From Sandaracinaceae bacterium (GTDB taxonomy: Bacteria; Myxococcota_A; Polyangia; Polyangiales; Houyiibacteriaceae): a stretch of 64,000 bases of DNA. This document shows, piece after piece, positions 1-8,103 of this stretch. The stretch lies in assembly GCA_020633055.1 (NCBI GenBank), contig JACKEJ010000015.1, positions 62,001-126,000 on the forward strand. The letters are read 5' to 3'. Made by a program: the position numbers and the translations under genes. Position 1 is the stretch's first letter; the number at the start of each line of letters is the position of its first letter. Below the pieces are notes generated by a model. The model was given only the letters and a program-made list of their open reading frames with translations. It was not told the DNA's origin and made no database searches.

Positions 1-2
1 TG

Positions 3-47
3 CTGCTCGTCGGGCTCGCGCTCGTCACGCGTCGTCGCAAGCGCTGA
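3..47 (+). CDS. 3' end of an upstream membrane-anchored protein (partial)
   Basis: Only the last 14 codons are inside the window, ending at TGA 45-47. They encode a hydrophobic run followed by the basic tail RRRKR. This is the shape of a C-terminal membrane anchor or of a sorting tail of the MYXO-CTERM/GlyGly-CTERM type, in which a short helix is followed by a basic cluster. The signature motif that would precede the helix lies outside the window, so the class cannot be confirmed. Confidence 0.5.
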   Translation: MLVGLALVTRRRKR

Positions 48-102
48 ACGGCGCCACCGGCGCGCGTCGCCGAGGAGGGCATCCTCGCGAACGAACTGAA
101 CG

Positions 103-124
103 GAGCCGCCCCTCGGGGCGGCTC
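103..124 (+). terminator. Rho-independent-type hairpin after the upstream gene
   Basis: Perfect 10-bp inverted repeat, GAGCCGCCCC at 103-112 and GGGGCGGCTC at 115-124, followed by the T-rich TCTTCGTTCT. It lies 55 bases after the upstream stop and 100 bases before the next gene, so it probably ends the upstream transcript. Confidence 0.7.
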
Positions 125-223
125 TCTTCGTTCTGGGTACCCCCGTGGCGGGCTTGACGGCCGCGTGGGCGGGACAACACTGCGCGGCGCTCGGCACGCA
201 CGTACGGCGAGCCACAGGAGCCC

Positions 224-1546
224 ATGACGCGTCACCTGACCCTGGCCACCATCGCCTTCGCGCTGCTCGGGTTGTTCTTCGCGAGCTACGCCACCTACGA
301 CTTCGCGAGCCACCTGGACCGACAGGTCCACGGCATCCACTGCTCGTTCCTGCCTGGGGTCGAGGCCGCCGGCACGGAGAGCAGCGGATGCCAGGTGACG
401 CTCATGAGCCGCTACTCGTCCGTGTTCCGCACGCAGCTGTGGGGCGGCATCCCCATCTCGCTGCCGGGCATGGCGCTCTTCGCGTTCCTCGCGTTCTGGG
501 GCGGCTATCTGGCCCTCACGGGGCGGCATTCCGAGCGCACGGCCACCGCCGTCACCCTCGGCGCGTGGGCGCTCCCGCTGCTGACCAGCTGCGTCATGGG
601 CTATCTCGCGCTGGTGGAGCTCGACGCGGCCTGCAAGCTCTGCATCGGCATCTACACCAGCAGCGCGCTCGGGTTCGCGGCGGCCGCTGCGCTGGTGTGG
701 GCGGCACGGAAGGTCGCGAACGCCCCCGCTCAGACCCTCGCCGCCGATGCGACCGCAGTCGATCGCCCCGTGGGGTTCACGGGGTCGGCCGACACGACCA
801 TCTCGGACGACGGAAGCTCGACGGCGGCGCCCGCCCTCAGGCGCGAAGGTGGACTCCGCAGCGTGGCGTTCGCGCTCCCCGTGGCTGGCGCGTTCATGAC
901 GCTCCCCATCGCTGGCTACGTAGCCGCGATGCCTGACTACAGCGCCTACGAAGGTGGATGCGGTGAGCTGGCACACCCCGAAGCACCAGACGACCTCTGG
1001 GTTCCCCTCGGCGGCTCGTCGACGGGGCACCCGGCCATCGAGGTGCTCGACCCTCTCTGTCCTTCCTGCAAGGGGCTGGAAGCACGCCTGACGGCGTCCG
1101 GGTTGGACGCACAGCTGGATCGCCGCGCGGTGCTCTTCCCGTTGGACGACAGCTGCAACTGGATGGTCACTCGCGCAGTGCACCCGGGAGCGTGCGCGGT
1201 CTCCGAAGCGATGCTGTGCGAACCCGAGCAGGCGCGGGCCGTGCTGGGCTGGGCGTTCGAACACCAGGAAGAGATCACGGCCGCCGAGCAAGCGCACGAA
1301 GGCGCGGCCGCGCGCATGGTGTCGGAGCAGTTCCCCAGCGTGCGGCGGTGCGTGGGGTCCACGCGCGTGCGCCAGCGGCTCAACCGCGGGCTGCGCTGGG
1401 CGGTGTCCAACCAGATCCCGGTGCTGACGCCGCAACTGTTCGTGGACGGCCGCAAGGTGTGCAACGAGGACACCGACCTGGGGCTCGAGTACACGCTCAC
1501 GCAGATGTTGACGACGCCGACGAGCGCGGCGGGAGGTGCCCCGTGA
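224..1546 (+). CDS. VKOR-family disulfide oxidoreductase fused to a thioredoxin-like domain
   Basis: 440 residues. The N-terminal half is a vitamin K epoxide reductase-type membrane domain: about four helices (near residues 5-25, 77-98, 107-131, 141-161), loop cysteines C40 and C56, and the redox motif CKLC at 137-140. After a fifth helix near 213-233 comes a DsbA/thioredoxin-like domain with CPSC at 279-282. In bacterial VKOR proteins the membrane domain passes electrons from a periplasmic thiol oxidase to quinone; the fusion carries both partners in one chain. AGGAG at 216-220 precedes the ATG. The stop overlaps the next start (GTGA), and a TlpA-like protein follows two genes on, so this is a periplasmic disulfide-bond operon. 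Domain reading is firm; the substrate is unknown. Confidence 0.88.
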   Translation: MTRHLTLATIAFALLGLFFASYATYDFASHLDRQVHGIHCSFLPGVEAAGTESSGCQVTLMSRYSSVFRTQLWGGIPISLPGMALFAFLAFWGGYLALTGRHSERTATAVTLGAWALPLLTSCVMGYLALVELDAACKLCIGIYTSSALGFAAAAALVWAARKVANAPAQTLAADATAVDRPVGFTGSADTTISDDGSSTAAPALRREGGLRSVAFALPVAGAFMTLPIAGYVAAMPDYSAYEGGCGELAHPEAPDDLWVPLGGSSTGHPAIEVLDPLCPSCKGLEARLTASGLDAQLDRRAVLFPLDDSCNWMVTRAVHPGACAVSEAMLCEPEQARAVLGWAFEHQEEITAAEQAHEGAAARMVSEQFPSVRRCVGSTRVRQRLNRGLRWAVSNQIPVLTPQLFVDGRKVCNEDTDLGLEYTLTQMLTTPTSAAGGAP

Positions 1547-2235
1547 AGCAACCCATCGTGTTGGCCACGGGCGCGCTGCTGTTGCTCGTCGCCACGGCCC
1601 TGCCCTTCGCCTGGGTGAAGCAGGCCGGCGCGCGCCTCGCGCAGCTGGAGGTGACCGCTGCGCCCCCCACGGCCGCCGTCGCCGAGGCCGCGAACGCAGC
1701 GTACTGCACGCCCGAGCTGAAGGCCGTCCTGCGGCGCGTGCTGCAGAGCTGCGGTCTGTTGGAGGCGGGCGGCGTGCGCGGCTGTCAGCCAGCCGACGCG
1801 CGACAGGTGGCCAGCCTGGCGGGCGCCGACTTCAACGCGCTGTTCCTGCCGATGGCGGAGCGCGCGGGCGTCATCCAGTTCGACCAGAACGACGGCGCGC
1901 TGGACAGCGCCGACCAGGCCCTGGTGGACCGCATCTTCGCGGATCAGCGCGGCGCCAGCTACTTCTTCGTGGTGGCGCGCTCGTCGCCCGAGGGCAGCGT
2001 GCGCTACAACCGGCAGCTCAGCGAAGCGCGGGCGAACGCCGTGCTCGAGCACCTGCGCGCGAACTACCAAGACCCCGACCTCGACCGCGAGGTGGGCCTG
2101 CTGTGGCTGGGTGAGGAGTTCGCGCAGCTGGACCAGCAGTTCTGCGCCTGGCAGCGTTCCGGTGGCCAGACGCAGTGCCGCACCGCGGACCTCAACCGCA
2201 GCGCGTTCGTCGCGTGGATCGACTGCCAGCTATGA
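1543..2235 (+). CDS. Membrane-anchored OmpA-like domain protein
   Basis: 230 residues from a GTG that overlaps the preceding stop as GTGA. An N-terminal hydrophobic segment (about residues 4-22) is followed by a secreted domain. Residues around 150-185 contain NRQLSEARANAVLEHL, which fits the NxxLSxxRAxAV helix of OmpA/MotB-type peptidoglycan-binding domains. The domain also holds several cysteines (for example in the stretches around YCTPEL, SCGLL and QFCAW), which may be disulfide-linked given the VKOR and TlpA-like neighbours. Translational coupling on both sides indicates one operon. The exact role is unknown; it may be an envelope substrate or scaffold for the redox pair. Confidence 0.65.
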   Translation: MKQPIVLATGALLLLVATALPFAWVKQAGARLAQLEVTAAPPTAAVAEAANAAYCTPELKAVLRRVLQSCGLLEAGGVRGCQPADARQVASLAGADFNALFLPMAERAGVIQFDQNDGALDSADQALVDRIFADQRGASYFFVVARSSPEGSVRYNRQLSEARANAVLEHLRANYQDPDLDREVGLLWLGEEFAQLDQQFCAWQRSGGQTQCRTADLNRSAFVAWIDCQL

Positions 2236-2843
2236 CCCGCTCCTTCGTACGCCTCACGCTGTCCTGTCTCATCGCGCTGTCGTGCGCGCTCGGGTGCGGC
2301 GAGTCCCCTTCGGTCGACACAGCACCTCCGACGCGCTTCGAGTCCGTCTCGGACACCCACGAGGACATCGACGCGGTGCTCGCCGACGTGTGCGACGTGG
2401 CCCACGCGGACGGCAGCGCACCCCCGTGGTCCTGGCCCGAGCTGGACGAGCTGCCCGCGCCCAACCCCGAGCAGTGGACGTGGGTGAACGTGTGGGCCAC
2501 CTGGTGCCGCCCGTGCGTCGAGGAGATGCCCATCTTGCAGCGCTCCCTCACGAGCGGCCCCATCGCGCTGCGCTTCCTCTCGGCGGACACCACGGACTCG
2601 GCGGTCGCGGAGTTCCGCGGCGCCCACGCGTTCAGCGCGCCTTCACCCCGGCTGAGTGATCCGGGCGCGTTGCGGCAGGTGCTCGCGGGCGCCGGATACG
2701 AAGGCACGGGGAGCTTGCCCGTGCACATCTTGGTCGACCCGGCCGGGCACGTGCGCTGCGTGCGAGCAGGCGCCGTGGAGGCCCGCCACGTGGAGCGCAT
2801 CCTCGGCGCGCTCGGACAGCGCCGCGCGCCGACAATTCGCTAG
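2232..2843 (+). CDS. TlpA/ResA-like thioredoxin-fold lipoprotein
   Basis: 203 residues. The ATG at 2232 overlaps the previous stop (ATGA), which is why the longer upstream reading from 2175 was not used. A signal peptide ends in a lipobox-like CALGC with the lipidated cysteine near residue 22. The thioredoxin motif WCRPC lies at 91-95 in the context VNVWATWCRPCVEEMP, typical of TlpA/ResA proteins. A cis-proline loop is seen as SLPVHILVD. These proteins reduce disulfides in the envelope, often for cytochrome c maturation. Here it probably opposes or complements the oxidising VKOR fusion upstream. Confidence 0.85.
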   Translation: MTRSFVRLTLSCLIALSCALGCGESPSVDTAPPTRFESVSDTHEDIDAVLADVCDVAHADGSAPPWSWPELDELPAPNPEQWTWVNVWATWCRPCVEEMPILQRSLTSGPIALRFLSADTTDSAVAEFRGAHAFSAPSPRLSDPGALRQVLAGAGYEGTGSLPVHILVDPAGHVRCVRAGAVEARHVERILGALGQRRAPTIR

Positions 2844-2860
2844 CAGCGTATCCTCCTGCC

Positions 2861-3094
2861 ATGCGCCACATCACCTGCCGGTGTCGCGAGGTAGAGCCCT
2901 ACGACAGCACGCACGACCTCGAGCGCCGCATCGCACCACCCCGGGAGGACGCGCGCTACGCGACGCTGGAGCGCGTGGACGCGCTGACCATTCGGTGCCG
3001 CAGCTGCGGGCGGACCTGGGCTGGCGAGCCCCTGGTGGGAGGCGGGGTGTACGGCGACACGCTCTGGCGCTCCCAGGAGCCGCCCGAGCCCTGA
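2861..3094 (+). CDS. Small cysteine-rich protein of unknown function
   Basis: 77 residues, beginning 17 bases after the TlpA-like gene. It has two short cysteine pairs, CRC near the N terminus and CRSC near residue 47, separated by about 40 residues. This would suit a small zinc ribbon-like fold, but the spacing is not diagnostic. No signal peptide is seen, so it is probably cytoplasmic. Codon use resembles the neighbours and the ORF fills the gap neatly, which supports it being real. I do not recognise the family. Confidence 0.45.
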   Translation: MRHITCRCREVEPYDSTHDLERRIAPPREDARYATLERVDALTIRCRSCGRTWAGEPLVGGGVYGDTLWRSQEPPEP

Positions 3095-3175
3095 TGGAGA
3101 CCCAATCAGAATCATGGTGAGGGGTCGCGCGCGGCGTGTACTATGTAGACTTCCCCCTAGGCCCGAGCGAGACCG

Positions 3176-4195
3176 ATGACCACCCCCAGCCTCGACGAGC
3201 TCACGCAGTTCGGCGTCTGCCCTGCGGACGAGCACCAGCACCCGTTCGACGCCAGTGACCCCACCTGGAACGAGTCCATCTTCTACGACTGGTACACGGA
3301 CGACGGGGGGATCGCGGGGCACGTGCGGCTGGGGCTGATGCCCGGTCAGGAGCGTGTGTGGCTGTGGATCTACCTCTTCGACGGAACGCGCTGGGTCGCG
3401 GTGGACGAAGCCCGCTTGCCGCTCTCGCGCTTCGACTGGGACACGTTCACCTACGACGCACACGGGCTGCGCTTCGAGCGCGAGGTGGTGCAGGAGCTGC
3501 TGCACAACCGCGTCCAGGCGAGCGCCTTCGGGCGTGTCATCGCGGGCCCCGACGTGGGGCGCGTGCTGCCGGTCTCGCTCGCGCTCGACGTGTTCGGCAT
3601 CGGCGCCTGTCACAGCGTGGGCGACACGGGCGTCTCGGGGCACTCGCACGGTGAGCTGAGCGCGTCCCGCTTCGAGCAGCCCACGCGGGTGACGGGGCAC
3701 TTCACCATCGGCGACGAGCGCTTCGAGGTGGACGGGCGCGGCGAGCGCGACCACAGCTGGGGCCCGCGCATGTGGAACATGGAGTGGCGCTTCCTGGTCC
3801 TGAACGGCGAACGCTACCGGCGCCAGGCGGTGGCCGTGTCGTTCGGCGACGGCGAGCCCGACGAGGACGCGCTGATGGTGGGATACTCGAGCGACGAGAG
3901 CGGGACGGCCGACCTCGACCAGGTGCGCTTCACGCTGCGCTACACGGACGACGCGCAGCAGCCCTACGAGGGCCGCGTGGACGCGCGCTACGAAGACGGG
4001 GCCACCCTTGCGGGCACCCTCGTGTGCGTGAGCGCCGCGGAGATCGACGCGTCGCATACGTTCTCACCACCGCAGCCCTCACGCTACCAGCGCGCGCTGG
4101 TGCGCTTCACGCCGGACGACGGCGGCCCGCCCTGCCTCGGGTGGCTCGAGATCAACCGCTTCCTGCAGCCGCTGGTGTTCGAGGACGAGGCGTGA
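3176..4195 (+). CDS. DUF7064/DUF7065-like (lipocalin-type) protein
   Basis: 339 residues, rich in beta structure and tryptophan, no signal peptide. The motif GRGERDHSWGPR near residue 190 matches the R-D-H-S-W-G-x-R signature of the DUF7064/7065 family, which is distantly related to hydroxyneurosporene synthase and Svf1-type lipocalin proteins. Members are often found beside enzymes acting on small lipophilic molecules. The stop codon overlaps the GTG of the next gene (GTGA), so the two products are probably made together, and a role as binding partner or second enzyme on the same substrate is plausible. Substrate unknown. Confidence 0.65.
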   Translation: MTTPSLDELTQFGVCPADEHQHPFDASDPTWNESIFYDWYTDDGGIAGHVRLGLMPGQERVWLWIYLFDGTRWVAVDEARLPLSRFDWDTFTYDAHGLRFEREVVQELLHNRVQASAFGRVIAGPDVGRVLPVSLALDVFGIGACHSVGDTGVSGHSHGELSASRFEQPTRVTGHFTIGDERFEVDGRGERDHSWGPRMWNMEWRFLVLNGERYRRQAVAVSFGDGEPDEDALMVGYSSDESGTADLDQVRFTLRYTDDAQQPYEGRVDARYEDGATLAGTLVCVSAAEIDASHTFSPPQPSRYQRALVRFTPDDGGPPCLGWLEINRFLQPLVFEDEA

Positions 4196-6696
4196 GCGCT
4201 CCTCACTGCCGGCGCATCGCCGAGACCGCCGGGCTGCCGGTGGGCGGCAAGGTCGAGGGGCTGCGCAGGCTGCTCGAGCTGGGTCTGCCGAGCGCGCCCG
4301 CGTTCGCTGTGATCGGGGCGCGTGGGCCCGTGGACGACGTCATCTTCGAGCAGGTGCTCCACCACTACGCCGAGCTGGGCGCTGGCGCCGTCGCCGTGCG
4401 CTCCTCGGCGCTGGGTGAGGACTCGGAGGAGGCGTCGTTCGCGGGGCAGTACGACACCATCCTGAACGTGTCGGGCGCCGACGCGCTGCGCGCGGCCATC
4501 GACGCGTGCCTGGCCAGCGCCGACAACGAGCGGGCACGCGCGTATCGTGCGGCGCGTACCGAGGGTGCGTCGGCGGAGGGGAGCGTCGAGGTGCGCGACG
4601 ACGGCGACGTGCACATGACGGTGGTGGTGCAGCGCATGGTCGACGCGCAGGCCGCAGGCGTGCTCTTCACGGCCGATCCCGTCAGCGGGCGCCGTGACTG
4701 GCTGGTGATCGACGCGGTGCGCGGGCTGGGGGACGCGCTGGTGAGCGGCGAGGTCACGCCCGACCACGCGGTGCTGGACCCCTCGTCGCGTGTCGTCGCC
4801 TACGAGCGCGCGGGGGAGAGCGCCATCCTTCCCGATGACACGCTGCGCGCGCTGGCCGAGCACGCGCGCACGGCGGCGGCGCGCATGGGCGTACCGCTGG
4901 ACCTCGAGTGGGCTATCGACCAAGCGGGCCAGGTGGTGTTCCTGCAGGCGCGGCCCATCACGCACCTGGCGGCCGACCCCCGCGCCCTCGACGTCATCCA
5001 GGCGCCCAGCGACTACTACACGAAGTGCAACATCGGCGAGATGATGCCGGGCGCCATCACGCCCCTGTCGCGCTCGCTCACCGCGCGCGGCATCGAGGTG
5101 GGTATGCAGCGCATGAACGTGCAGTGCGGCGCGCTGCCTGCCGAGTCCGAGGAGTTCCTGTACGTGGCGGTCTTCGGCGGCCACATGTTCCTGAACCTCA
5201 CGGCCGTGCTGCGCATGAGCGGGCTGGTCGCGGGGTCCACCCCCGAGCAGGCCTGCTTGGCCATCTGTGGCCAGCGCGTGCCTGACGCCGAGAGCGCCCT
5301 GCCGCCGCCCGCGAGCGCGCTGGTGCAGTACCGGAACCTGCTGCGCTATGCGCGCTTCATCTTGAGAGCGGGCAAGCGCGTGCCCACCTTGCGGCGGTGC
5401 GTGGACGACCTGGCCCAGCTGGCGAAGGAGCTACCGCGCGAGCGGAGCGCCATGGCCATGTGGACGCGCATCGACGCGGCGCTGCCCGCGTGGTTCGACG
5501 CGTTCGAGCATCACCTGGCGTGCTCCGCGCCCGCAGGCGCCATGGCGCCCATCATGCTGCGCGTCACGGCCGAGCACGACCCCCCCGACGCGCACGACAT
5601 CGCCCGCGTGGCCGAGCTGCTCAGCGGGGCACGCGACGTGGAGAGCGCCGACATCGCGGCGGGCATCGACCGCATCGTCGCGGCGCTGAGCGAGCAGCGT
5701 GGGGCTGCGGAACAGGTCTTGGCCGAGGAGCTCGACGCGGCGCTCGCGTGGCTGCGCAGTCCCGCGGCGGGGCACGCGGGCGCGCTGTTCCGCGCGTACC
5801 TGGAGCGCCACGGGCACCGCGCCGTGCGCGAGCTGGAGCTGCATCAGCGCGACTGGTCGGACGACCCGCTGCCGTTGGTGCGCTCCATCCGCAGCACGCT
5901 GCGGGCCCGCACGGACGGCGGTGCGGGGGCCGCTTCGCCGTCCCGTGGGGCGCGCGACTCGGCGGACGCGACGGGCACGTCGCACGGGGCGCGAGGCCGC
6001 GCGCAGCTCGGGGCCCCGCCAGCGCCAGGGCGCTCCCGCGGGCTCCGCATGCTGGTGGCCCGCGCGCACGACGCGGTGCGTCTGCGTGAGACCACCAAGT
6101 CGCTGCTGGTGAAGTCCGGCCAGCACCTCAAGCACGCGTATCGCATCCTGGGCGCGGCGCTCTCGCGCGAGGGACTCCTGCCCGACGAGGACGCGGTGTT
6201 CTTCCTGACGCACCAGGAGTTGCGCCGCTGCCTCGACGGGGACCGCACCCTTCAGGCCCTCGCGGTGGCCCGACGCAAGACCTACGCCTACCAGATGGAC
6301 CTGGTGTTCGAGGAGATCTTCGTGGGCCGCGGCGAGCCCGTGCGCCCCGTGTTCGACGCGGGTGACGGCGTGGTGCTGGGCAAGCCGGTCAGCGTGGGCG
6401 TGGCGCGCGGTCGCGCGCGCGTGGTGCGCACCCTCGAAGAGGCCAGCGCGGTGGAGGCCGGCGAGATCCTGATCGCGCCCATCACGGACGTGGGCTGGAC
6501 GCCGTACTTCGGGCTCCTGGGCGGGCTTGCCACCGACGTGGGCAGCGCCGTCTCCCACGGCGCCGTCGTCGCGCGCGAGTACGGCGTGCCGTGCATCGTG
6601 GGCACCCAGGTGGGCACGCGCATGTTCCGCACGGGCGACCGCGTGGAGCTGGACGGCAGCACGGGGCGCCTGCGCTTGCTGGGCGCGGACGAATAG
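4192..6696 (+). CDS. PEP-utilising phosphotransferase, rifampin phosphotransferase-like
   Basis: 834 residues from a GTG overlapping the previous stop. The N-terminal third is a PPDK-type ATP-grasp domain with VAVRSSALGEDSEEASFAGQ near residue 65. A helical middle region of about 400 residues follows. The C-terminal swivelling phosphohistidine domain carries VSHGAVVAREYGVPCIVG, with the catalytic His near 789, about 45 residues from the end. This three-part layout and length match rifampin phosphotransferase and related enzymes that move the beta-phosphate of ATP onto a hydroxyl of a bound compound. The middle, substrate-binding region decides specificity and cannot be read here. Pairing with the lipocalin-like gene suggests a dedicated substrate rather than PEP synthesis. 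Confidence 0.78.
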   Translation: MSAPHCRRIAETAGLPVGGKVEGLRRLLELGLPSAPAFAVIGARGPVDDVIFEQVLHHYAELGAGAVAVRSSALGEDSEEASFAGQYDTILNVSGADALRAAIDACLASADNERARAYRAARTEGASAEGSVEVRDDGDVHMTVVVQRMVDAQAAGVLFTADPVSGRRDWLVIDAVRGLGDALVSGEVTPDHAVLDPSSRVVAYERAGESAILPDDTLRALAEHARTAAARMGVPLDLEWAIDQAGQVVFLQARPITHLAADPRALDVIQAPSDYYTKCNIGEMMPGAITPLSRSLTARGIEVGMQRMNVQCGALPAESEEFLYVAVFGGHMFLNLTAVLRMSGLVAGSTPEQACLAICGQRVPDAESALPPPASALVQYRNLLRYARFILRAGKRVPTLRRCVDDLAQLAKELPRERSAMAMWTRIDAALPAWFDAFEHHLACSAPAGAMAPIMLRVTAEHDPPDAHDIARVAELLSGARDVESADIAAGIDRIVAALSEQRGAAEQVLAEELDAALAWLRSPAAGHAGALFRAYLERHGHRAVRELELHQRDWSDDPLPLVRSIRSTLRARTDGGAGAASPSRGARDSADATGTSHGARGRAQLGAPPAPGRSRGLRMLVARAHDAVRLRETTKSLLVKSGQHLKHAYRILGAALSREGLLPDEDAVFFLTHQELRRCLDGDRTLQALAVARRKTYAYQMDLVFEEIFVGRGEPVRPVFDAGDGVVLGKPVSVGVARGRARVVRTLEEASAVEAGEILIAPITDVGWTPYFGLLGGLATDVGSAVSHGAVVAREYGVPCIVGTQVGTRMFRTGDRVELDGSTGRLRLLGADE

Positions 6697-6749
6697 CGCG
6701 ACCGCTCGTTCTTCGTACGCGGGCGCGACGCTTCGTCTACCCTGCGCGC

Positions 6750-7829
6750 ATGCCGACGCTCGCTTTCTCCGACCCCAAGACCAACCTCGACGCCTGGGCC
6801 GCGCGCCTCCAGATCAGCCGTGAGGCGGTGGAGGTGTACGCCACGAGCGACGTCATCGACCTGCACATCGACTCGTTCATCTGGACGCGCATCTTCGGCT
6901 ACGACCTCTCCAAGCGGCATGGCGGGGGCGTGCTGGGCCGTCACTTCTACAGCCACTGCGACTTCCCGCGCGCCATGGAGGCGGGGCTCACCGGCGGCGT
7001 CTGGCTGATCACCACCAACCCGTTCTTGCCGGCCAAGGTGCGTCGCGACCTGTTCTTCCGGAACCTGCGGCGCTTCGAGGGGGAGTTCGAGAAGCACCCG
7101 GACGTGTTTCGCATCGTGCGCACCACCGCGCAGTATCGCGAGGCGCGCGCCGCCGGGCTGCACGGGGTGTTCTTGGGCGTGCAGGGGGGCAACTGCCTCG
7201 ACTACGACCTGCGCGACTTCGACCGTCTCGACCCGCAGCACGTGCTGCGCATCACGCTGGTGCACCTGTCCAACTCGAGCCTGGGCGGCACCAGCTCGCC
7301 CGCGTCACGCCTCGGCGGAAGCGACGACGGACTGACCAACCGCGGGCGCGAGTACATCGAGGTGCTCAACGAGAAGAAGATCTTCGTGGACCTCGCGCAC
7401 ATCAGCCGACGGGGCTTCTTCGACGCCGTGGCGGTGCACGACAAGACGCAGCCGCTGATGGTCACGCACACGGGCATCGCGGGCGTGTACGAGCACTGGC
7501 GCAACCTCACGGACGCCCAGGTGCGCGCCGTGGCCGACACTGGCGGCTGCGTGGGCGTCATGTTCCAGAGCGGCTTCCTGGCCAAGCGCGGCGCGAGCGT
7601 CGAGACCATCGTCGACCACATCGCGCACATCATCGACATCGCCGGCGAGGACGTGCCGGCCATCGGGACCGACTACGACGGGGCCATCTCGCCGCCGCCC
7701 GAGCTGCCCACCATCGTCGAGCTCCCGCGCGTGGCCGACGCCATGCTGCGCCGCGGGTGGTCGGCCGAGCGCGTGCAGAAGATCCTCGGCGGCAACTTCC
7801 TGAACGTGGTGGAGCGCCTGCGCGGCTGA
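6750..7829 (+). CDS. Membrane dipeptidase family (M19) metallohydrolase
   Basis: 359 residues. The start ATG at 6750 gives a normal N terminus; the in-frame reading upstream overlaps the previous gene and was discarded. Motifs of the renal dipeptidase family are visible: DLHID near residue 32, the metal-loop VTHTG, GTDYDGAI near 305 and the terminal ILGGNFLNVV. The family is a TIM-barrel dizinc enzyme that cleaves dipeptides, including D-amino-acid ones, and some beta-lactams. No signal peptide is present, so it is probably cytoplasmic. It stands 53 bases after the phosphotransferase and may share its transcript. Confidence 0.85.
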   Translation: MPTLAFSDPKTNLDAWAARLQISREAVEVYATSDVIDLHIDSFIWTRIFGYDLSKRHGGGVLGRHFYSHCDFPRAMEAGLTGGVWLITTNPFLPAKVRRDLFFRNLRRFEGEFEKHPDVFRIVRTTAQYREARAAGLHGVFLGVQGGNCLDYDLRDFDRLDPQHVLRITLVHLSNSSLGGTSSPASRLGGSDDGLTNRGREYIEVLNEKKIFVDLAHISRRGFFDAVAVHDKTQPLMVTHTGIAGVYEHWRNLTDAQVRAVADTGGCVGVMFQSGFLAKRGASVETIVDHIAHIIDIAGEDVPAIGTDYDGAISPPPELPTIVELPRVADAMLRRGWSAERVQKILGGNFLNVVERLRG

Positions 7830-7867
7830 AGGCGTGGGCCGCCATCGTGGGGCCCTGCGCAGTAGCC

Positions 7868-7896
7868 CGACGACGGCGTCGTGGTGCGCGTCGTCG
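7868..7896. terminator. Inverted repeat after the dipeptidase, possible terminator
   Basis: CGACGACG at 7868-7875 pairs perfectly with CGTCGTCG at 7889-7896 around a 13-base loop, shortly followed by CCTTTCG. It lies 39 bases after the dipeptidase stop. There is no real T tract, so termination is only suggested. Confidence 0.4.
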
Positions 7897-7967
7897 CGTA
7901 GCCTTTCGCCGTACGGATCACGCCCGCGACCAGGCGGGAGAGCGCCGCGGTCCATGGCCAGGGGTTG

Positions 7968-7985
7968 GTCATTCGCGCGAATGAC
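7968..7985. promoter_or_regulatory. 18-bp perfect palindrome upstream of aspartate kinase
   Basis: GTCATTCGCGCGAATGAC is a perfect dyad in the 274-base gap before the aspartate kinase, 118 bases upstream of its start and followed by GCTATGAC, which could serve as a -10 region. It has no loop and therefore looks like an operator for a dimeric regulator, not a terminator. Confidence 0.5.
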
Positions 7986-8090
7986 GCTATGACGGGTGCG
8001 TCTCTCCGCGCTCGCCAGCGTTCATCCGTACGGCGCACGCGTGGATCCTCGAGACGCACATAGGCGCGTGTCGCGCCGTGAGTTCTCCTA

Positions 8091-8100
8091 GAAAGGTGAG
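8091..8100 (+). promoter_or_regulatory. Ribosome binding site deciding a TTG start
   Basis: GAAAGGTGAG ends three bases before TTG 8104, with AAAGG seven bases from it. No ATG or GTG in the same frame nearby has such a site, so this fixes the unusual TTG start of the aspartate kinase. Confidence 0.6.
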
Positions 8101-8103
8101 AAA

